DNA of 47,673 nt from a virus, in the IMG/VR virus record IMGVR_UViG_3300048833_000083, positions 1 through 47,673 of that record; one strand, given 5' to 3'. The notes under the pieces are model-generated. The model did no database searches. It saw nothing but the letters and a program-made list of their open reading frames with translations, and had not been told where the DNA came from. Both the position numbers and the translations under genes were made by a program. Below are positions 17,216-24,269 of the stretch, in pieces (the stretch's first letter is position 1; each line of letters opens with the position of its first letter).

Positions 17216-17250
17216 GAGGGGTAACTACACAATATAGTTATCCCTCTTTT
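17216..17250 (+). terminator. Strong terminator ending the late (structural/lysis) operon
   Basis: GAGGG-GTAACTA (17216-17227) pairs with TAGTTA-TCCCTC (17235-17246), with a short A/C-rich loop, followed by TTTT. It is 21 bases after the holin stop. Long, almost uninterrupted stem. It should separate late genes from the early region. Confidence 0.88.
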
Positions 17251-17468
17251 GCTATTAGCAAGACCTAAGCATTGCTCTAGCCAACTCCCCTGCTTGGCAC
17301 AAGAACACGCATTTCGTTGCAGTAACACCTTGAGGGGGACTCCCCTGCCCTATGCAGGTATCACGGTTTTTTTTGGAGTAACACCTAGTTAAAGAGTATT
17401 AGTCCCCCCTGTCGAGCAGACTGTCCAAAACACGATGGGGGACTACGTTTTGGGTGTACAATCGAGGT
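17251..17468. other. Non-coding stretch with GC-rich palindromes between late and early regions
   Basis: No convincing gene. It contains a GGGGACTCCCC palindrome near 17333-17345, a CTGC/GCAG hairpin near 17345-17357 with a run of eight T soon after (17367-17374), and an inverted repeat TAGTCCCCC (17400-17408) / GGGGGACTA (17437-17445). CCCCT/GGGGA blocks recur several times. It could be a structured RNA, a terminator complex or a protein-binding site at the operon boundary. Confidence 0.5.
17400..17445. repeat. 9-bp inverted repeat upstream of the first early gene
   Basis: TAGTCCCCC at 17400-17408 is the perfect reverse complement of GGGGGACTA at 17437-17445, with 28 bases between. The right arm lies 24 bases before the small gene at 17469. 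It could form an RNA hairpin or be a bipartite operator. Confidence 0.6.
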
Positions 17469-17612
17469 ATGGAACAAGAACAAATATCTGGTTCACAAAA
17501 ATCAAAAAGGGAGCTGGAAGACTGGGTTGATAATTATTGTGATGCCTACGAAGTAGCGTTCCATTCACTAATGAACAAAATACTGGAAAGGGTACGTAAT
17601 GAGTCGTCATAA
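17469..17612 (+). CDS. Hypothetical 47-aa acidic protein
   Basis: ATG at 17469, TAA at 17610-17612, overlapping the next gene by 14 bases. The product is helical and charged with one Cys (KSKRELEDWVDNYCDAYEVA). GAGG lies only one base from ATG, so its translation signal is imperfect; TACAAT at 17457-17462 raises the possibility of an almost leaderless transcript. Function unknown. Confidence 0.5.
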   Translation: MEQEQISGSQKSKRELEDWVDNYCDAYEVAFHSLMNKILERVRNESS

Positions 17613-17982
17613 TCAGCATCTTGAAAGACATCATATTTTACACGAGGGAGCTCAGTGGGAGTCCCAGATAGAGTTCAAGCGGTTGCGACGTGCGTTTGGA
17701 ATGATTGCTCTGTTGCACACTGACTATCATCGACCAGTGCTACACGCAGAAACGCCAGCGATACCGTTACCGCCACGCATCGTGGCTGGACGAGCTCACA
17801 AATTATACGAACCGTCAGGCGACAACGTACAAGCCATCGATAATATGATGGGTGCTATTCAGGACGCAGCATACGAAACGTCACGGCACGACATTGAACT
17901 GCAACAGGGCTTGCTCTGTGTACAGGGTCTTGAGCTGGTACGACCTTATATTAAAGAGGGTCTGGATTTCCACAGGAAGTAA
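17599..17982 (+). CDS. Hypothetical early protein with His-rich N-terminus
   Basis: 127 aa. Residues 1-60 contain HNQHLERHHILHEG and LLHTDYHRPVLH, a spacing of histidines that loosely recalls HNH-type nucleases, but no cysteine clusters or complete HNH signature are visible. The C-terminal half is helical (NVQAIDNMMGAIQDAAYETSRHD). First substantial gene of the early region. Family not recognised; the nuclease idea is weak. Confidence 0.65.
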   Translation: MSRHNQHLERHHILHEGAQWESQIEFKRLRRAFGMIALLHTDYHRPVLHAETPAIPLPPRIVAGRAHKLYEPSGDNVQAIDNMMGAIQDAAYETSRHDIELQQGLLCVQGLELVRPYIKEGLDFHRK

Positions 17983-18001
17983 AAAACAAACTCGAATAAA
18001 C

Positions 18002-18030
18002 TTGCATAAACTCGAACAACGGGCTATACT
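18002..18030 (+). promoter_or_regulatory. Promoter, ACTCGA class
   Basis: TTGCAT (18002-18007), 17 bases, TATACT (18025-18030). AACTCGAA follows the -35 hexamer and a second AACTCGAATAA lies just upstream (from 17989), so the -35 is flanked by a direct repeat. AAAGGAG and the gene at 18067 follow. Confidence 0.8.
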
Positions 18031-18066
18031 TAAAGTACTATCAAATAAAGCAAAGGAGTCACTAAA

Positions 18067-18282
18067 ATGACTGATGAAGCTCAAAGGAATAAACTGGAAG
18101 TTAAGCAAATTAACGCACAGTATAGCAACGGTGAGCTCAGTTACGACGAAGCCGTAGAAAAGCTCGAAGTAATCGCTGACCGTATCAACGTAAAAGGACG
18201 AGCAATAGCAAAGAAGTATAACAAACGCTACTCGAACTATACCGCAAAGATGCTACTCGCACACTCAGGGAGGGCTGCATAA
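18067..18282 (+). CDS. Hypothetical early protein (helical, basic)
   Basis: 71 aa behind the promoter at 18002 and an AAAGGAG site. Fully helical and charged (VKQINAQYSNGELSYDEAVEKLEVIADRINVKGRAIAKKY), ending with a basic segment. It is the first gene of an operon whose members overlap by one to 17 bases. Function unknown; size and position suggest an early regulatory or host-takeover protein. Confidence 0.7.
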   Translation: MTDEAQRNKLEVKQINAQYSNGELSYDEAVEKLEVIADRINVKGRAIAKKYNKRYSNYTAKMLLAHSGRAA

Positions 18283-18479
18283 TGAAAGTTGTAATCAGCT
18301 TCAATATCGACAACCACGCATTTCAAGAAGATATGCACGGAGAAGTAAATCAAATCCTCAGTAACGCTTGTGAAAAGCTGATGTCTGGTGATTGTGACTA
18401 TCACCCGATGACCCTGATGGATAGTAACGGTAACACGGTTGGCACTGTATCAATCGAGGAGGACGAATCCGATGAATAA
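18282..18479 (+). CDS. Hypothetical early protein
   Basis: 65 aa, starting on the last base of the previous stop (TAATG). Strand-helix-strand pattern (MKVVISFNIDNHAF, VNQILSNACEKLMSGD, GNTVGTVSIEEDE) with two Cys. Small alpha/beta protein with acidic C-terminus; family not recognised. Confidence 0.7.
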   Translation: MKVVISFNIDNHAFQEDMHGEVNQILSNACEKLMSGDCDYHPMTLMDSNGNTVGTVSIEEDESDE

Positions 18480-18636
18480 GCCGAATACTTGGAACGAGAT
18501 GATGATGTTAATTGCAAAATATGACTGGGCGGTGGAGGGATTCCCTGCACCTGCTGGTGAAAAATTAAGCCGAGAGGAGGCAACGAATATCAGAAACGGT
18601 CTAGTAAAGCTAACAAAGGAGCTGTGCAGTGAATAA
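18472..18636 (+). CDS. Hypothetical early protein
   Basis: 54 aa from the ATG at 18472, which follows GAGGAGG and overlaps the preceding gene by eight bases. Helical, with an aromatic centre (MMMLIAKYDWAVEGFPAP) and a helical end (SREEATNIRNGLVKLTKEL). Function unknown. Confidence 0.65.
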   Translation: MNKPNTWNEMMMLIAKYDWAVEGFPAPAGEKLSREEATNIRNGLVKLTKELCSE

Positions 18637-18883
18637 TTTTGATAGATGTCCAGCTTGCGGTGTAAGCGTTTGCCTCGGTGAATGTGGTATGCCGATTCAA
18701 GATGGCACGACTCACGAGGACGGTGAAATCCTGAAATGTGATGAATGTCTTGCCGAAGATAACGCCTGTCCTGGCTGTGGGGACTACCGCTACGACTCAG
18801 ATGAATGTCCAAGCTGTGACGAGTTAATGAACGCAATCGTAGAAGATAGCAAGAAAAGGAGAAGCGATGAAACTGCTAACTAA
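18629..18883 (+). CDS. Small multi-zinc-ribbon protein
   Basis: 84 aa from GTG overlapping the previous stop. Ten Cys in pairs: CPAC, CLGEC, CDEC, CPGC and CPSC, probably two or three zinc-binding knuckles. Proteins of this size often bind nucleic acids or host polymerase, but no family can be named. The last codons overlap the next gene by 17 bases. Confidence 0.7.
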   Translation: MNNFDRCPACGVSVCLGECGMPIQDGTTHEDGEILKCDECLAEDNACPGCGDYRYDSDECPSCDELMNAIVEDSKKRRSDETAN

Positions 18884-19178
18884 AAAACTAGAAATGGAAT
18901 TGTTGGTAGACCAATCCGAAGTAGCTGACCCGATAGTAAAGTGCCACTGGTTTAATCCAGTAGGTCGAGGTGACTGGTTTGGAATCCAGTTCACGGACAT
19001 AAACCACGACATCGTGTTCGGTTACGTATCGCTGTTTGGCGACCACAACGACGAGCTTGGCGACTTTAGCCTAGCTGAACTTGAAAATGTAACGCTACCG
19101 ATGGGTATGAAAATTGAACGTGACTTGCACTGGACACCGACACTGTTGAGTGCTGTGAAAGGTAGGTATACGGTATGA
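18867..19178 (+). CDS. DUF2958-like protein
   Basis: 103 aa. The pattern KLLTKKLEMEL ... CHWFNPVGRGDWFGIQF ... IVFGYVSLFGDHNDELGDFSLAEL ... MGMKIERDLHW matches the DUF2958 family, found in plasmids, conjugative elements and phages. Molecular role unknown. Preceded by AAAAGGAGAAGCG. Its stop overlaps the next start as ATGA. Confidence 0.8.
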   Translation: MKLLTKKLEMELLVDQSEVADPIVKCHWFNPVGRGDWFGIQFTDINHDIVFGYVSLFGDHNDELGDFSLAELENVTLPMGMKIERDLHWTPTLLSAVKGRYTV

Positions 19179-19603
19179 GTGCATTTATGGTCAGCGACCT
19201 GACATACGACTCTGTTGCATTGACTCTCGGACAAATGGCTACGCAACCAGCGGAAATGTACGCAGTGCTTGAAATGTTCATCGCAGACGACAAACGAAAC
19301 CCGATAAATGTTGTTGATGCGTTCGTGAATAAGTTAAAAGAAATGAATATTGAAGCACTGAAACAACGCTATCCAGACCACGCTGATATGCATAATACGT
19401 TTGAGCCTATACAGCCAACGAAAGGTCGTAGATTGACCAAGGTGGAGCTGTTCAAGCAACTGACCTGCATCAGTTATCAGCTATCGGAGGGCGATGTGCC
19501 ACTGACTCACGTGTATAAGCAACTGGATAAGCTCAGTGAATTGCTGGCATATCACATCGTATGTAGCTCGGACGAATATGACCGTGCTGATTGGGGGCTT
19601 TGA
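19175..19603 (+). CDS. Hypothetical early protein (helical)
   Basis: 142 aa, ATGA overlap upstream and TGATG overlap downstream. Mostly helical: LGQMATQPAEMYAVLEMFIAD, VVDAFVNKLKEMNIEALKQRY, then an extended linker and VELFKQLTCISYQLSEG. No catalytic motif recognised. Confidence 0.7.
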   Translation: MSAFMVSDLTYDSVALTLGQMATQPAEMYAVLEMFIADDKRNPINVVDAFVNKLKEMNIEALKQRYPDHADMHNTFEPIQPTKGRRLTKVELFKQLTCISYQLSEGDVPLTHVYKQLDKLSELLAYHIVCSSDEYDRADWGL

Positions 19604-19893
19604 TGAACGATAAGACAGCACCAATCGACAAAGCTTTAGTTGAAATGTTGAAGCGTAAAAAGTTCGAGTTTAATCAGGTAGATGATGGTGACATTTATAT
19701 CGAAGATGATGAATCGATGTTCCAGCTATCTGTTGGTGAGCTCACTTGTATGCACAAGAATTGGGTGACAGAAACCGATGAGGTGCATCTGCCGCCACCG
19801 CAATCAGATTACGAAGTAAAATACGCTCATTGTCCCGACTGTGACGAAGACGTGACAGACGATGTAGGCTTTAATGAACCCGAGGAGGATTAG
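19603..19893 (+). CDS. Hypothetical early protein with Cys pair
   Basis: 96 aa from the ATG at 19603 overlapping the previous stop; an upstream TTG would add four residues. Acidic, with a strand-rich centre (KFEFNQVDDGDIYIEDD) and CPDC near the end, with a further Cys in ELTCMHKNW, so a small metal site is possible. Function unknown. Confidence 0.65.
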   Translation: MNDKTAPIDKALVEMLKRKKFEFNQVDDGDIYIEDDESMFQLSVGELTCMHKNWVTETDEVHLPPPQSDYEVKYAHCPDCDEDVTDDVGFNEPEED

Positions 19894-19920
19894 TATGGAT
19901 AAATAGTAGGGTTTGACCGT

Positions 19921-20334
19921 ATGTGTCAGAATAATCCTATGGGTGAAATAACTATCGGTAAGAATGAATACGCAAAAGTGCATCAGTGGTTGGTACGTAA
20001 TTACGGTCAGTCAGATGATTGCGAAAAGTGTGGTGGTGAAAAGTCAAAAAAGTATAATTGGGCTTTGATTCACGGAAAGGAATACGAAAAGGTACGCAAT
20101 AATTTTATGAAATTATGTGTAGCTTGCCACCGAGCATACGATATGACTGACGAAAAACGTGAACACTTGCGAAGAATTGCAAAAGGCAATACGAATCGAA
20201 GAAAATTGAATGATAAGCAAGTAAAAGAAATACTTGAATTGCAAACGCAGGGTATTGGCTGTAGAAAGTTAGCTAAAAAATACTCTGTCGATAAGGGAAC
20301 TATACAAAATATATTTAACAGGAGGTATTACTGA
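19921..20334 (+). CDS. HNH-type homing endonuclease-like protein with C-terminal HTH
   Basis: 137 aa. Residues 30-80 have the zinc-bound fold used by small HNH nucleases: CEKCGG ... WALIHGKEYEKVRNNF ... LCVACHRAYD. Residues 95-135 form a resolvase-like helix-turn-helix (LNDKQVKEILELQTQGIGCRKLAKKYS, VDKGTIQNIF), typical of free-standing phage homing endonucleases. Codon usage is more A-rich (AAA/GAA) than its neighbours and it splits the run of small early genes, consistent with insertion. No strong ribosome binding site is visible; a second in-frame ATG is at 19939. Confidence 0.8.
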   Translation: MCQNNPMGEITIGKNEYAKVHQWLVRNYGQSDDCEKCGGEKSKKYNWALIHGKEYEKVRNNFMKLCVACHRAYDMTDEKREHLRRIAKGNTNRRKLNDKQVKEILELQTQGIGCRKLAKKYSVDKGTIQNIFNRRYY

Positions 20335-20678
20335 TGGGAAGTATCGCAGATATGATGCTCGAGGGCGACCTCTGTGAAGCCTGTGGCTCTGCTCTGGACG
20401 GTGAGGGATATGGAATCCCACGCTACTGTGATGATGAATGTGCTCGTGACCGAGGGTTCGATGGAATCCAGTCAGACGGTGCTGGTACGTATCGTGACAA
20501 GAAAAGCAAGGCTGGCAAATATAAACAAAAGCCTTGTCTGTCCATCAAAATCACGTACAACGGTCAGTCAGTCTTGGACGGTCAGAAAACCATAAAGGTA
20601 TTAGATGTGTCAAAGGATAAAGCGGAAATGATTGCTCAAGCAGTCAAAGGTATCGTTGAGGAGGTACGAAATGCGTAG
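20334..20678 (+). CDS. Hypothetical protein with treble-clef-like zinc motif
   Basis: 114 aa, starting in the previous TGA (TGATGG) with AGGAGG upstream. CEACGSAL ... RYCDDECARDRG is a four-Cys knuckle. The C-terminal half is alpha/beta (LSIKITYNGQSVL, IKVLDVSKDKAEMIAQAVKGIVEEV). Probably nucleic-acid related, by analogy only. Confidence 0.7.
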   Translation: MGSIADMMLEGDLCEACGSALDGEGYGIPRYCDDECARDRGFDGIQSDGAGTYRDKKSKAGKYKQKPCLSIKITYNGQSVLDGQKTIKVLDVSKDKAEMIAQAVKGIVEEVRNA

Positions 20679-20931
20679 CAAGTTATTCAAAATAGGTGAA
20701 CGTGCTGTTGGCGGCATCATCGAAGTCAAGCTCGACACCGATGAGCAGGAAGTAACTGTCCGTGCTCTGGATTGGGACACGAAAAAGCAAATCAGTCCGA
20801 TGCATTGTGAAAGTACTGATGACCTCAGCTACTTGCAACGTATCTTGTGGGACTGGACGGATAGCTATCACACAGACCAGATAGTAGATTGGTTAAAAAA
20901 TAACGGATTCAAGGAGGCAACGAAATGGTAA
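20671..20931 (+). CDS. Hypothetical early protein
   Basis: 86 aa from ATG at 20671 (GAGG upstream), overlapping the previous stop by eight bases. Strand-rich start (GGIIEVKLDTDEQEVTVRALDWD) and helical end (LSYLQRILWDWTDSYHTDQIVDWLKNNGF). No recognised family. Confidence 0.65.
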   Translation: MRSKLFKIGERAVGGIIEVKLDTDEQEVTVRALDWDTKKQISPMHCESTDDLSYLQRILWDWTDSYHTDQIVDWLKNNGFKEATKW

Positions 20932-21299
20932 TTGGAAGCATCGTAGCAAATGATTTATTGTACAAGGAACGAAAAGACGAGATTGACTGGTATCTGCCTA
21001 TCAACGGCAAGGAGTTCAACAATATCAAGGTGAAGCTGTATTACGACCTCGGTGGAATGAACTACTTTAGCGGTAGTCCGAAACGACGTGGATTCTATAT
21101 CAGCATACAGCCAGTCAGTAAATCTGAAACCAGTGAGAGTATGACACTGCTCGGAAAAGACTCTGGTGGCTATGTATTCGTGGAGGAAGCTAAACGCTTT
21201 AATCGGAAGCGACTGCTAGAATTAGTAAGTATTGTGCCTGAAACGGCTGAACCGTACGTAGAAGCATTTAAGCATAAATTGGAGGTACAAAATGTATAA
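20925..21299 (+). CDS. Hypothetical early protein
   Basis: 124 aa, AAGGAGG upstream, seven-base overlap. Compact alpha/beta sequence (LPINGKEFNNIKVKLYYDLGG, RRGFYISIQPVSKSETSES, GYVFVEEAKRFNRKRLLELVSIV). Resembles small conserved phage proteins of unknown role; no catalytic residues recognised. Confidence 0.68.
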   Translation: MVIGSIVANDLLYKERKDEIDWYLPINGKEFNNIKVKLYYDLGGMNYFSGSPKRRGFYISIQPVSKSETSESMTLLGKDSGGYVFVEEAKRFNRKRLLELVSIVPETAEPYVEAFKHKLEVQNV

Positions 21300-21498
21300 A
21301 ATCGTCCGTGATAAATCCGCAAAGATAGTTGAGCAAAAAGTATCAAAACTGCAAGATGAGGGCTATGTGCTCATTGGACCATTGCTACTTGATAAGGTAG
21401 GCAAGGACACCATTTATATTCAGCCAGTATCGACACCGATGATGATGGATATGTCCCCGATGCCACCACAGCTTGACCCGAATGACCAAGTTGAGTAG
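21292..21498 (+). CDS. Hypothetical early protein
   Basis: 68 aa, GGAGG before ATG, overlapping the previous gene by eight bases. Helix-strand-strand beginning (VEQKVSKLQDEGYVLIGPLLL) followed by a Met/Pro-rich tail (PMMMDMSPMPPQ). Last gene before a new promoter. Function unknown. Confidence 0.62.
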   Translation: MYKIVRDKSAKIVEQKVSKLQDEGYVLIGPLLLDKVGKDTIYIQPVSTPMMMDMSPMPPQLDPNDQVE

Positions 21499-21500
21499 AC

Positions 21501-21529
21501 TGTACACAACTCTGACAATCCTGTATAAT
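21501..21529 (+). promoter_or_regulatory. Sigma70-type promoter before the HTH gene
   Basis: TGTACA (21501-21506), 17 bases, TATAAT (21524-21529), immediately after the previous stop. The spacer contains ACTCTGA, a weak echo of the ACTCGA motif in other promoters. GAGG and ATG at 21547 follow. Confidence 0.7.
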
Positions 21530-21546
21530 GTAGAGCGAGGTAAGAT

Positions 21547-21771
21547 ATGATTGAACAGAACGGAAAACGCTGGTATAAGCCTAGTGAAATCGCCAAACGA
21601 GAGCTGATTAAAAACAGCGTCGGTAAGGGCGACTACCGTTTCGTGCTTCGCTTAATCAAAGGTGGTCAGTTGAAAGCGGAAACGTGGAATGTATCTGGCG
21701 AGAAGCCATATTTTGTAGTCAGCCAAGATGAAATCGACAGTTTCAATGAAGCTCGATTCGGTGCACGTTAA
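21547..21771 (+). CDS. Small HTH DNA-binding protein (excisionase/MerR-like)
   Basis: 74 aa. KRWYKPSEIAKRELI (first helices) and GDYRFVLRLIKGGQLKAETW (recognition helix and wing) followed by YFVVSQDEIDSFNE fit the HTH_17/excisionase-like winged fold used by small phage regulators. It has its own promoter and is followed by the recT leader, so it may regulate early transcription. With no integrase visible, a regulator is more likely than a true excisionase. Confidence 0.72.
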   Translation: MIEQNGKRWYKPSEIAKRELIKNSVGKGDYRFVLRLIKGGQLKAETWNVSGEKPYFVVSQDEIDSFNEARFGAR

Positions 21772-21793
21772 AAATTAGGCAAGAGTACGTAGT

Positions 21794-21859
21794 CGGCTCA
21801 TTCAGGGTGCAGTTCTCGGGTATGGTGGCTGCCCCCTGCGTTGAGCCGATTACGGCTCG
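21794..21859 (+). promoter_or_regulatory. Structured 5' leader with two mutually exclusive hairpins
   Basis: CGGCTCA (21794-21800) pairs with TGAGCCG (21842-21848), enclosing an inner stem CAGGGTGCAG (21803-21812) / CTGCCCCCTG (21829-21838). The same GAGCCG (21843-21848) can instead pair with CGGCTC (21853-21858) across an ATTA loop. The two folds cannot coexist. AAGGAGGTGA follows at 21870-21879, just before the recT start. Looks like a riboswitch, attenuator or protein-responsive leader; no known class recognised. Confidence 0.65.
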
Positions 21860-21881
21860 ATAACTTAACAAGGAGGTGACA

Positions 21882-22751
21882 ATGGCTGAACCAACAGCAG
21901 AGTCAACTGAGAACGCTACTCAGGGTAAAAAAAGCGGTGATAGTAATAAAAAAGAAGTTAAGATTCTGAGCAACAAGGATATTGCGGAAATGAAGAAACG
22001 CCAACAAGCGTCTATTCAGGAGAAGCAAGACCGTGTTGCGATGCAACGAACTGCGGCACTCGACCCGATTGCCTATGAACAGCTCAAGGTTGTGGCTCAG
22101 GACTATATGGACAGCGATGCACTGCCGTCCAGCTTCAAGAACGTAAATCAGGTGCTTCGTGTACTGCAAGCCGCCAAATCGCTCGGTGTGACGTTCGAGG
22201 ACGCAATGTCTGGTATGTATTACGTGAATGGTCAGTTGAACATTTATGGAAAGCTCACGCCAACCGTGCTCAAGAACGCTGGATATTCGTGGGACTTTTA
22301 CGATGAAGATGACGAGTTTACGACCTGTACGGTTAAAATATGGAAAGGTGGCTCGAAGTTTGACCCAGAAAAAGAAGCGATGCAACCAGACCCCGAAACG
22401 ACAACGGAGTTCTACAAAGACACGTTCACGCTGGCAAACGCCAAAGCATCAGGCTACGGCAACGGTGTAGGATTCAAGGACGGCAAGAACCGACAACGTA
22501 AATTACGCTACGAAGCTCTGAGTCTTTTGATTCATACTCGACTACCGCACGTCTTAAATGGTGTGGCTGGTATCGCTGAGGTATCTGAACGCTATCAGGA
22601 GGAGTTTGACCAGTCGAACCAAGCTCAGTACAAAAAAGTGGATAAGCAATCGATTCAAGACCGTATGGAACGTGCTGACGTAATTGATGTGGACGATGAC
22701 GATGCAAACTTCAAGCCTCGACCAGTACAGCCTGTACAGGAGCAGGGTTGA
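21882..22751 (+). CDS. RecT-like single-strand annealing protein
   Basis: 289 aa from ATG at 21882, five bases after a perfect AAGGAGG; the GTG six bases earlier overlaps that site and is unlikely. The core at about residues 60-225 has RecT-family features (FKNVNQVLRVLQAAKSLGVT, DAMSGMYYVNGQLNIYGKL, KNAGYSWDFYDEDDEF, KNRQRKLRYEALSLLIHTRLP). N- and C-termini are charged and disordered. It would anneal complementary strands exposed by the exonuclease encoded next, one base overlapping. Such pairs drive phage recombination and concatemer formation. Confidence 0.78.
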   Translation: MAEPTAESTENATQGKKSGDSNKKEVKILSNKDIAEMKKRQQASIQEKQDRVAMQRTAALDPIAYEQLKVVAQDYMDSDALPSSFKNVNQVLRVLQAAKSLGVTFEDAMSGMYYVNGQLNIYGKLTPTVLKNAGYSWDFYDEDDEFTTCTVKIWKGGSKFDPEKEAMQPDPETTTEFYKDTFTLANAKASGYGNGVGFKDGKNRQRKLRYEALSLLIHTRLPHVLNGVAGIAEVSERYQEEFDQSNQAQYKKVDKQSIQDRMERADVIDVDDDDANFKPRPVQPVQEQG

Positions 22752-23416
22752 TGAATGGCTATATAATTCCATCAGACGGTAAGATTCATACGCATTTCAG
22801 TGAGCTAATGCGGTGTACTCCAGCTCAGATTCATAGCGCGTTAAATGAACGAGCTGGAATCACGAAACCGTACTCTAGCCCAGGAATGGACTTTGGTACG
22901 GCACGGCACGATGCTTGGCGTGATGAAGCATTGAAGACTGGAAAATCTGCTGAGGTGTTTAAGAAAGCATCTGCATTTTTTCAGGTAAGTGCGGAGAAAG
23001 TTGAAACGGAGTTCGCTTCGGAGATATTGCCAGGAGTCATTCTGCACAGTCGTATGGACTTGTACGGTGACAAGACGGCAGTTGACTACAAAACCACGAC
23101 AATGAGCTTCACGAAAGCCCAGCAATTGTATAACCGTAGTATTCAGCTCAAGATATACGCATATCAGTTGATGCTTCACGACTTGCCAGTAGAACGCATT
23201 GTGTACCTGATTGAGCATTGGGACTACGAGCACACGAAAGTCCTCAGCTATAGCAAGGTTGAAAAGGAGTATTTGCCTCGGTACGTACAGGAAGCTCAAA
23301 GCTGGTTGCAACGTCGGGTGAAAATACTGAAACGTGGTATCGCACTCGGCATAGCAGATGGCAAGCTGGAAGATATTTACTCTAATGTCAAACTGCCTGA
23401 TGTCAGTAAACTCTGA
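22751..23416 (+). CDS. PD-(D/E)XK exonuclease (RecT partner)
   Basis: 221 aa from ATG at 22751. Motifs in order: GTARHDAW (about 49-56), VETEF (E87), RMDLYG (D103), VDYKTT (D112, K114) and QLKIYAYQLM (about 132-141), the PD-(D/E)XK layout of RecB/Cas4/lambda-Exo-type phage exonucleases. It likely resects double-strand ends for the annealase. The gene directly follows recT. Confidence 0.85.
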   Translation: MNGYIIPSDGKIHTHFSELMRCTPAQIHSALNERAGITKPYSSPGMDFGTARHDAWRDEALKTGKSAEVFKKASAFFQVSAEKVETEFASEILPGVILHSRMDLYGDKTAVDYKTTTMSFTKAQQLYNRSIQLKIYAYQLMLHDLPVERIVYLIEHWDYEHTKVLSYSKVEKEYLPRYVQEAQSWLQRRVKILKRGIALGIADGKLEDIYSNVKLPDVSKL

Positions 23417-23421
23417 CAAAC

Positions 23422-23450
23422 TTGCACAAACTCGAATAACGAGTTAGAAT
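23422..23450 (+). promoter_or_regulatory. Promoter, ACTCGA class
   Basis: TTGCAC (23422-23427), 17 bases, TAGAAT (23445-23450). AAACTCGAATAA follows the -35, matching the promoters at 18002 and 26895. Drives the membrane microprotein at 23480 and the genes downstream. Confidence 0.78.
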
Positions 23451-23479
23451 AAGAATATCAATCAAATAAGGAGAAGCAA

Positions 23480-23623
23480 ATGAGAAACAACGACTTTGAA
23501 AAGCAATTCAATCGAATAGCAAAAGTAAGCATCGGTACGATAATTTTTGGCTGGGTAATTTCACTAGCATTTCTTGGATTCATTGTATGGGTCATTTACA
23601 AATTAGTAACGCACTTCTTATAA
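23480..23623 (+). CDS. Membrane microprotein (47 aa)
   Basis: ATG at 23480 after AAGGAG, TAA at 23621-23623. One long hydrophobic span (about residues 18-40, GTIIFGWVISLAFLGFIVWV) behind a basic/polar N-terminus. It is the first gene after a promoter, so expression is likely. Could be a superinfection-exclusion or anti-host membrane factor; this is inference from size and place only. Confidence 0.65.
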   Translation: MRNNDFEKQFNRIAKVSIGTIIFGWVISLAFLGFIVWVIYKLVTHFL

Positions 23624-23646
23624 GAAGTAGAAAAGGAATCAGCTAA

Positions 23647-24267
23647 ATGCCAACTATCGAACAACCTACAGCAAAAAATATCTCGGCTATGAAAGGTCAG
23701 ATTACGAAAGCTCAGAACCTCGGTGCTGAATTAGTAATCGAAACCGATGCTGATGAGCAAAAAGCAGTTGAACTGCTCACAATCATCAAGTCGAACAATA
23801 AAGCAATTACCGCTGAAAAGCGTAAGTTCCTTGACCCGATTAACGCTCTGACAAAACAAACTCGTGACTTTTTCCGACCAGTCGAAACGCAAATGGACGA
23901 AGCTGAACGGCTGATTAAAAGCAAGCTCTCTGCTTATCAGATGGTAAAGCAACGCAAATTGCAGGAGGAGGAAGCCAAGCTCCAAGAACGTATGAAATCT
24001 GAGGAAATGAAACCGTCCGAAGTAGTCCAAGCTATGCAGGATATTCAGCCAGAACGAACCGAGCCGATACGTGCCAAAAAGGGCAGTGCATCGTATCGTA
24101 TCGTGTATCGTGCGACTATCCAGAACCCAGCCCAAGTGCCACAAATGTACTACGAGCTGAATGAATCCCGAGCTAAAAAAGACGCTATTGAAGCTCACAA
24201 GCAAGGTCTTGCTCCGATTCCTGGCGTGACGGTCGTTGAAGAAAAAGACGTATCGGTTAGGGTCTAA
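23647..24267 (+). CDS. Coiled-coil protein of the recombination module
   Basis: 206 aa, AAAAGGAATCAGC upstream. Strongly helical: ADEQKAVELLTIIKSNNKAITAEK, an ALTKQTRDFFRPVETQMDEAE segment and RKLQEEEAKLQERMKSEE, then a strand-rich C-terminal part (SASYRIVYRATIQNPAQVP). Proteins with this outline (DUF1351-like, often beside recT/exonuclease genes) are common in phages of monoderm hosts. Exact role unknown; probably assists the annealase or exonuclease. Confidence 0.68.
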   Translation: MPTIEQPTAKNISAMKGQITKAQNLGAELVIETDADEQKAVELLTIIKSNNKAITAEKRKFLDPINALTKQTRDFFRPVETQMDEAERLIKSKLSAYQMVKQRKLQEEEAKLQERMKSEEMKPSEVVQAMQDIQPERTEPIRAKKGSASYRIVYRATIQNPAQVPQMYYELNESRAKKDAIEAHKQGLAPIPGVTVVEEKDVSVRV

Positions 24268-24269
24268 TT

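Noticed and set aside
17457-17462. TACAAT as a -10 for the gene at 17469
   Set aside because: No acceptable -35 or TG extension at the right distance; kept only as a remark under the gene.
17599-17982. HNH endonuclease from the His-rich N-terminus
   Set aside because: The histidine spacing does not give a full HNH signature and the zinc cysteines are absent.
21547-21771. Excisionase implying a lysogenic module
   Set aside because: No integrase, repressor or attachment site was found on either strand; a small HTH regulator is sufficient.
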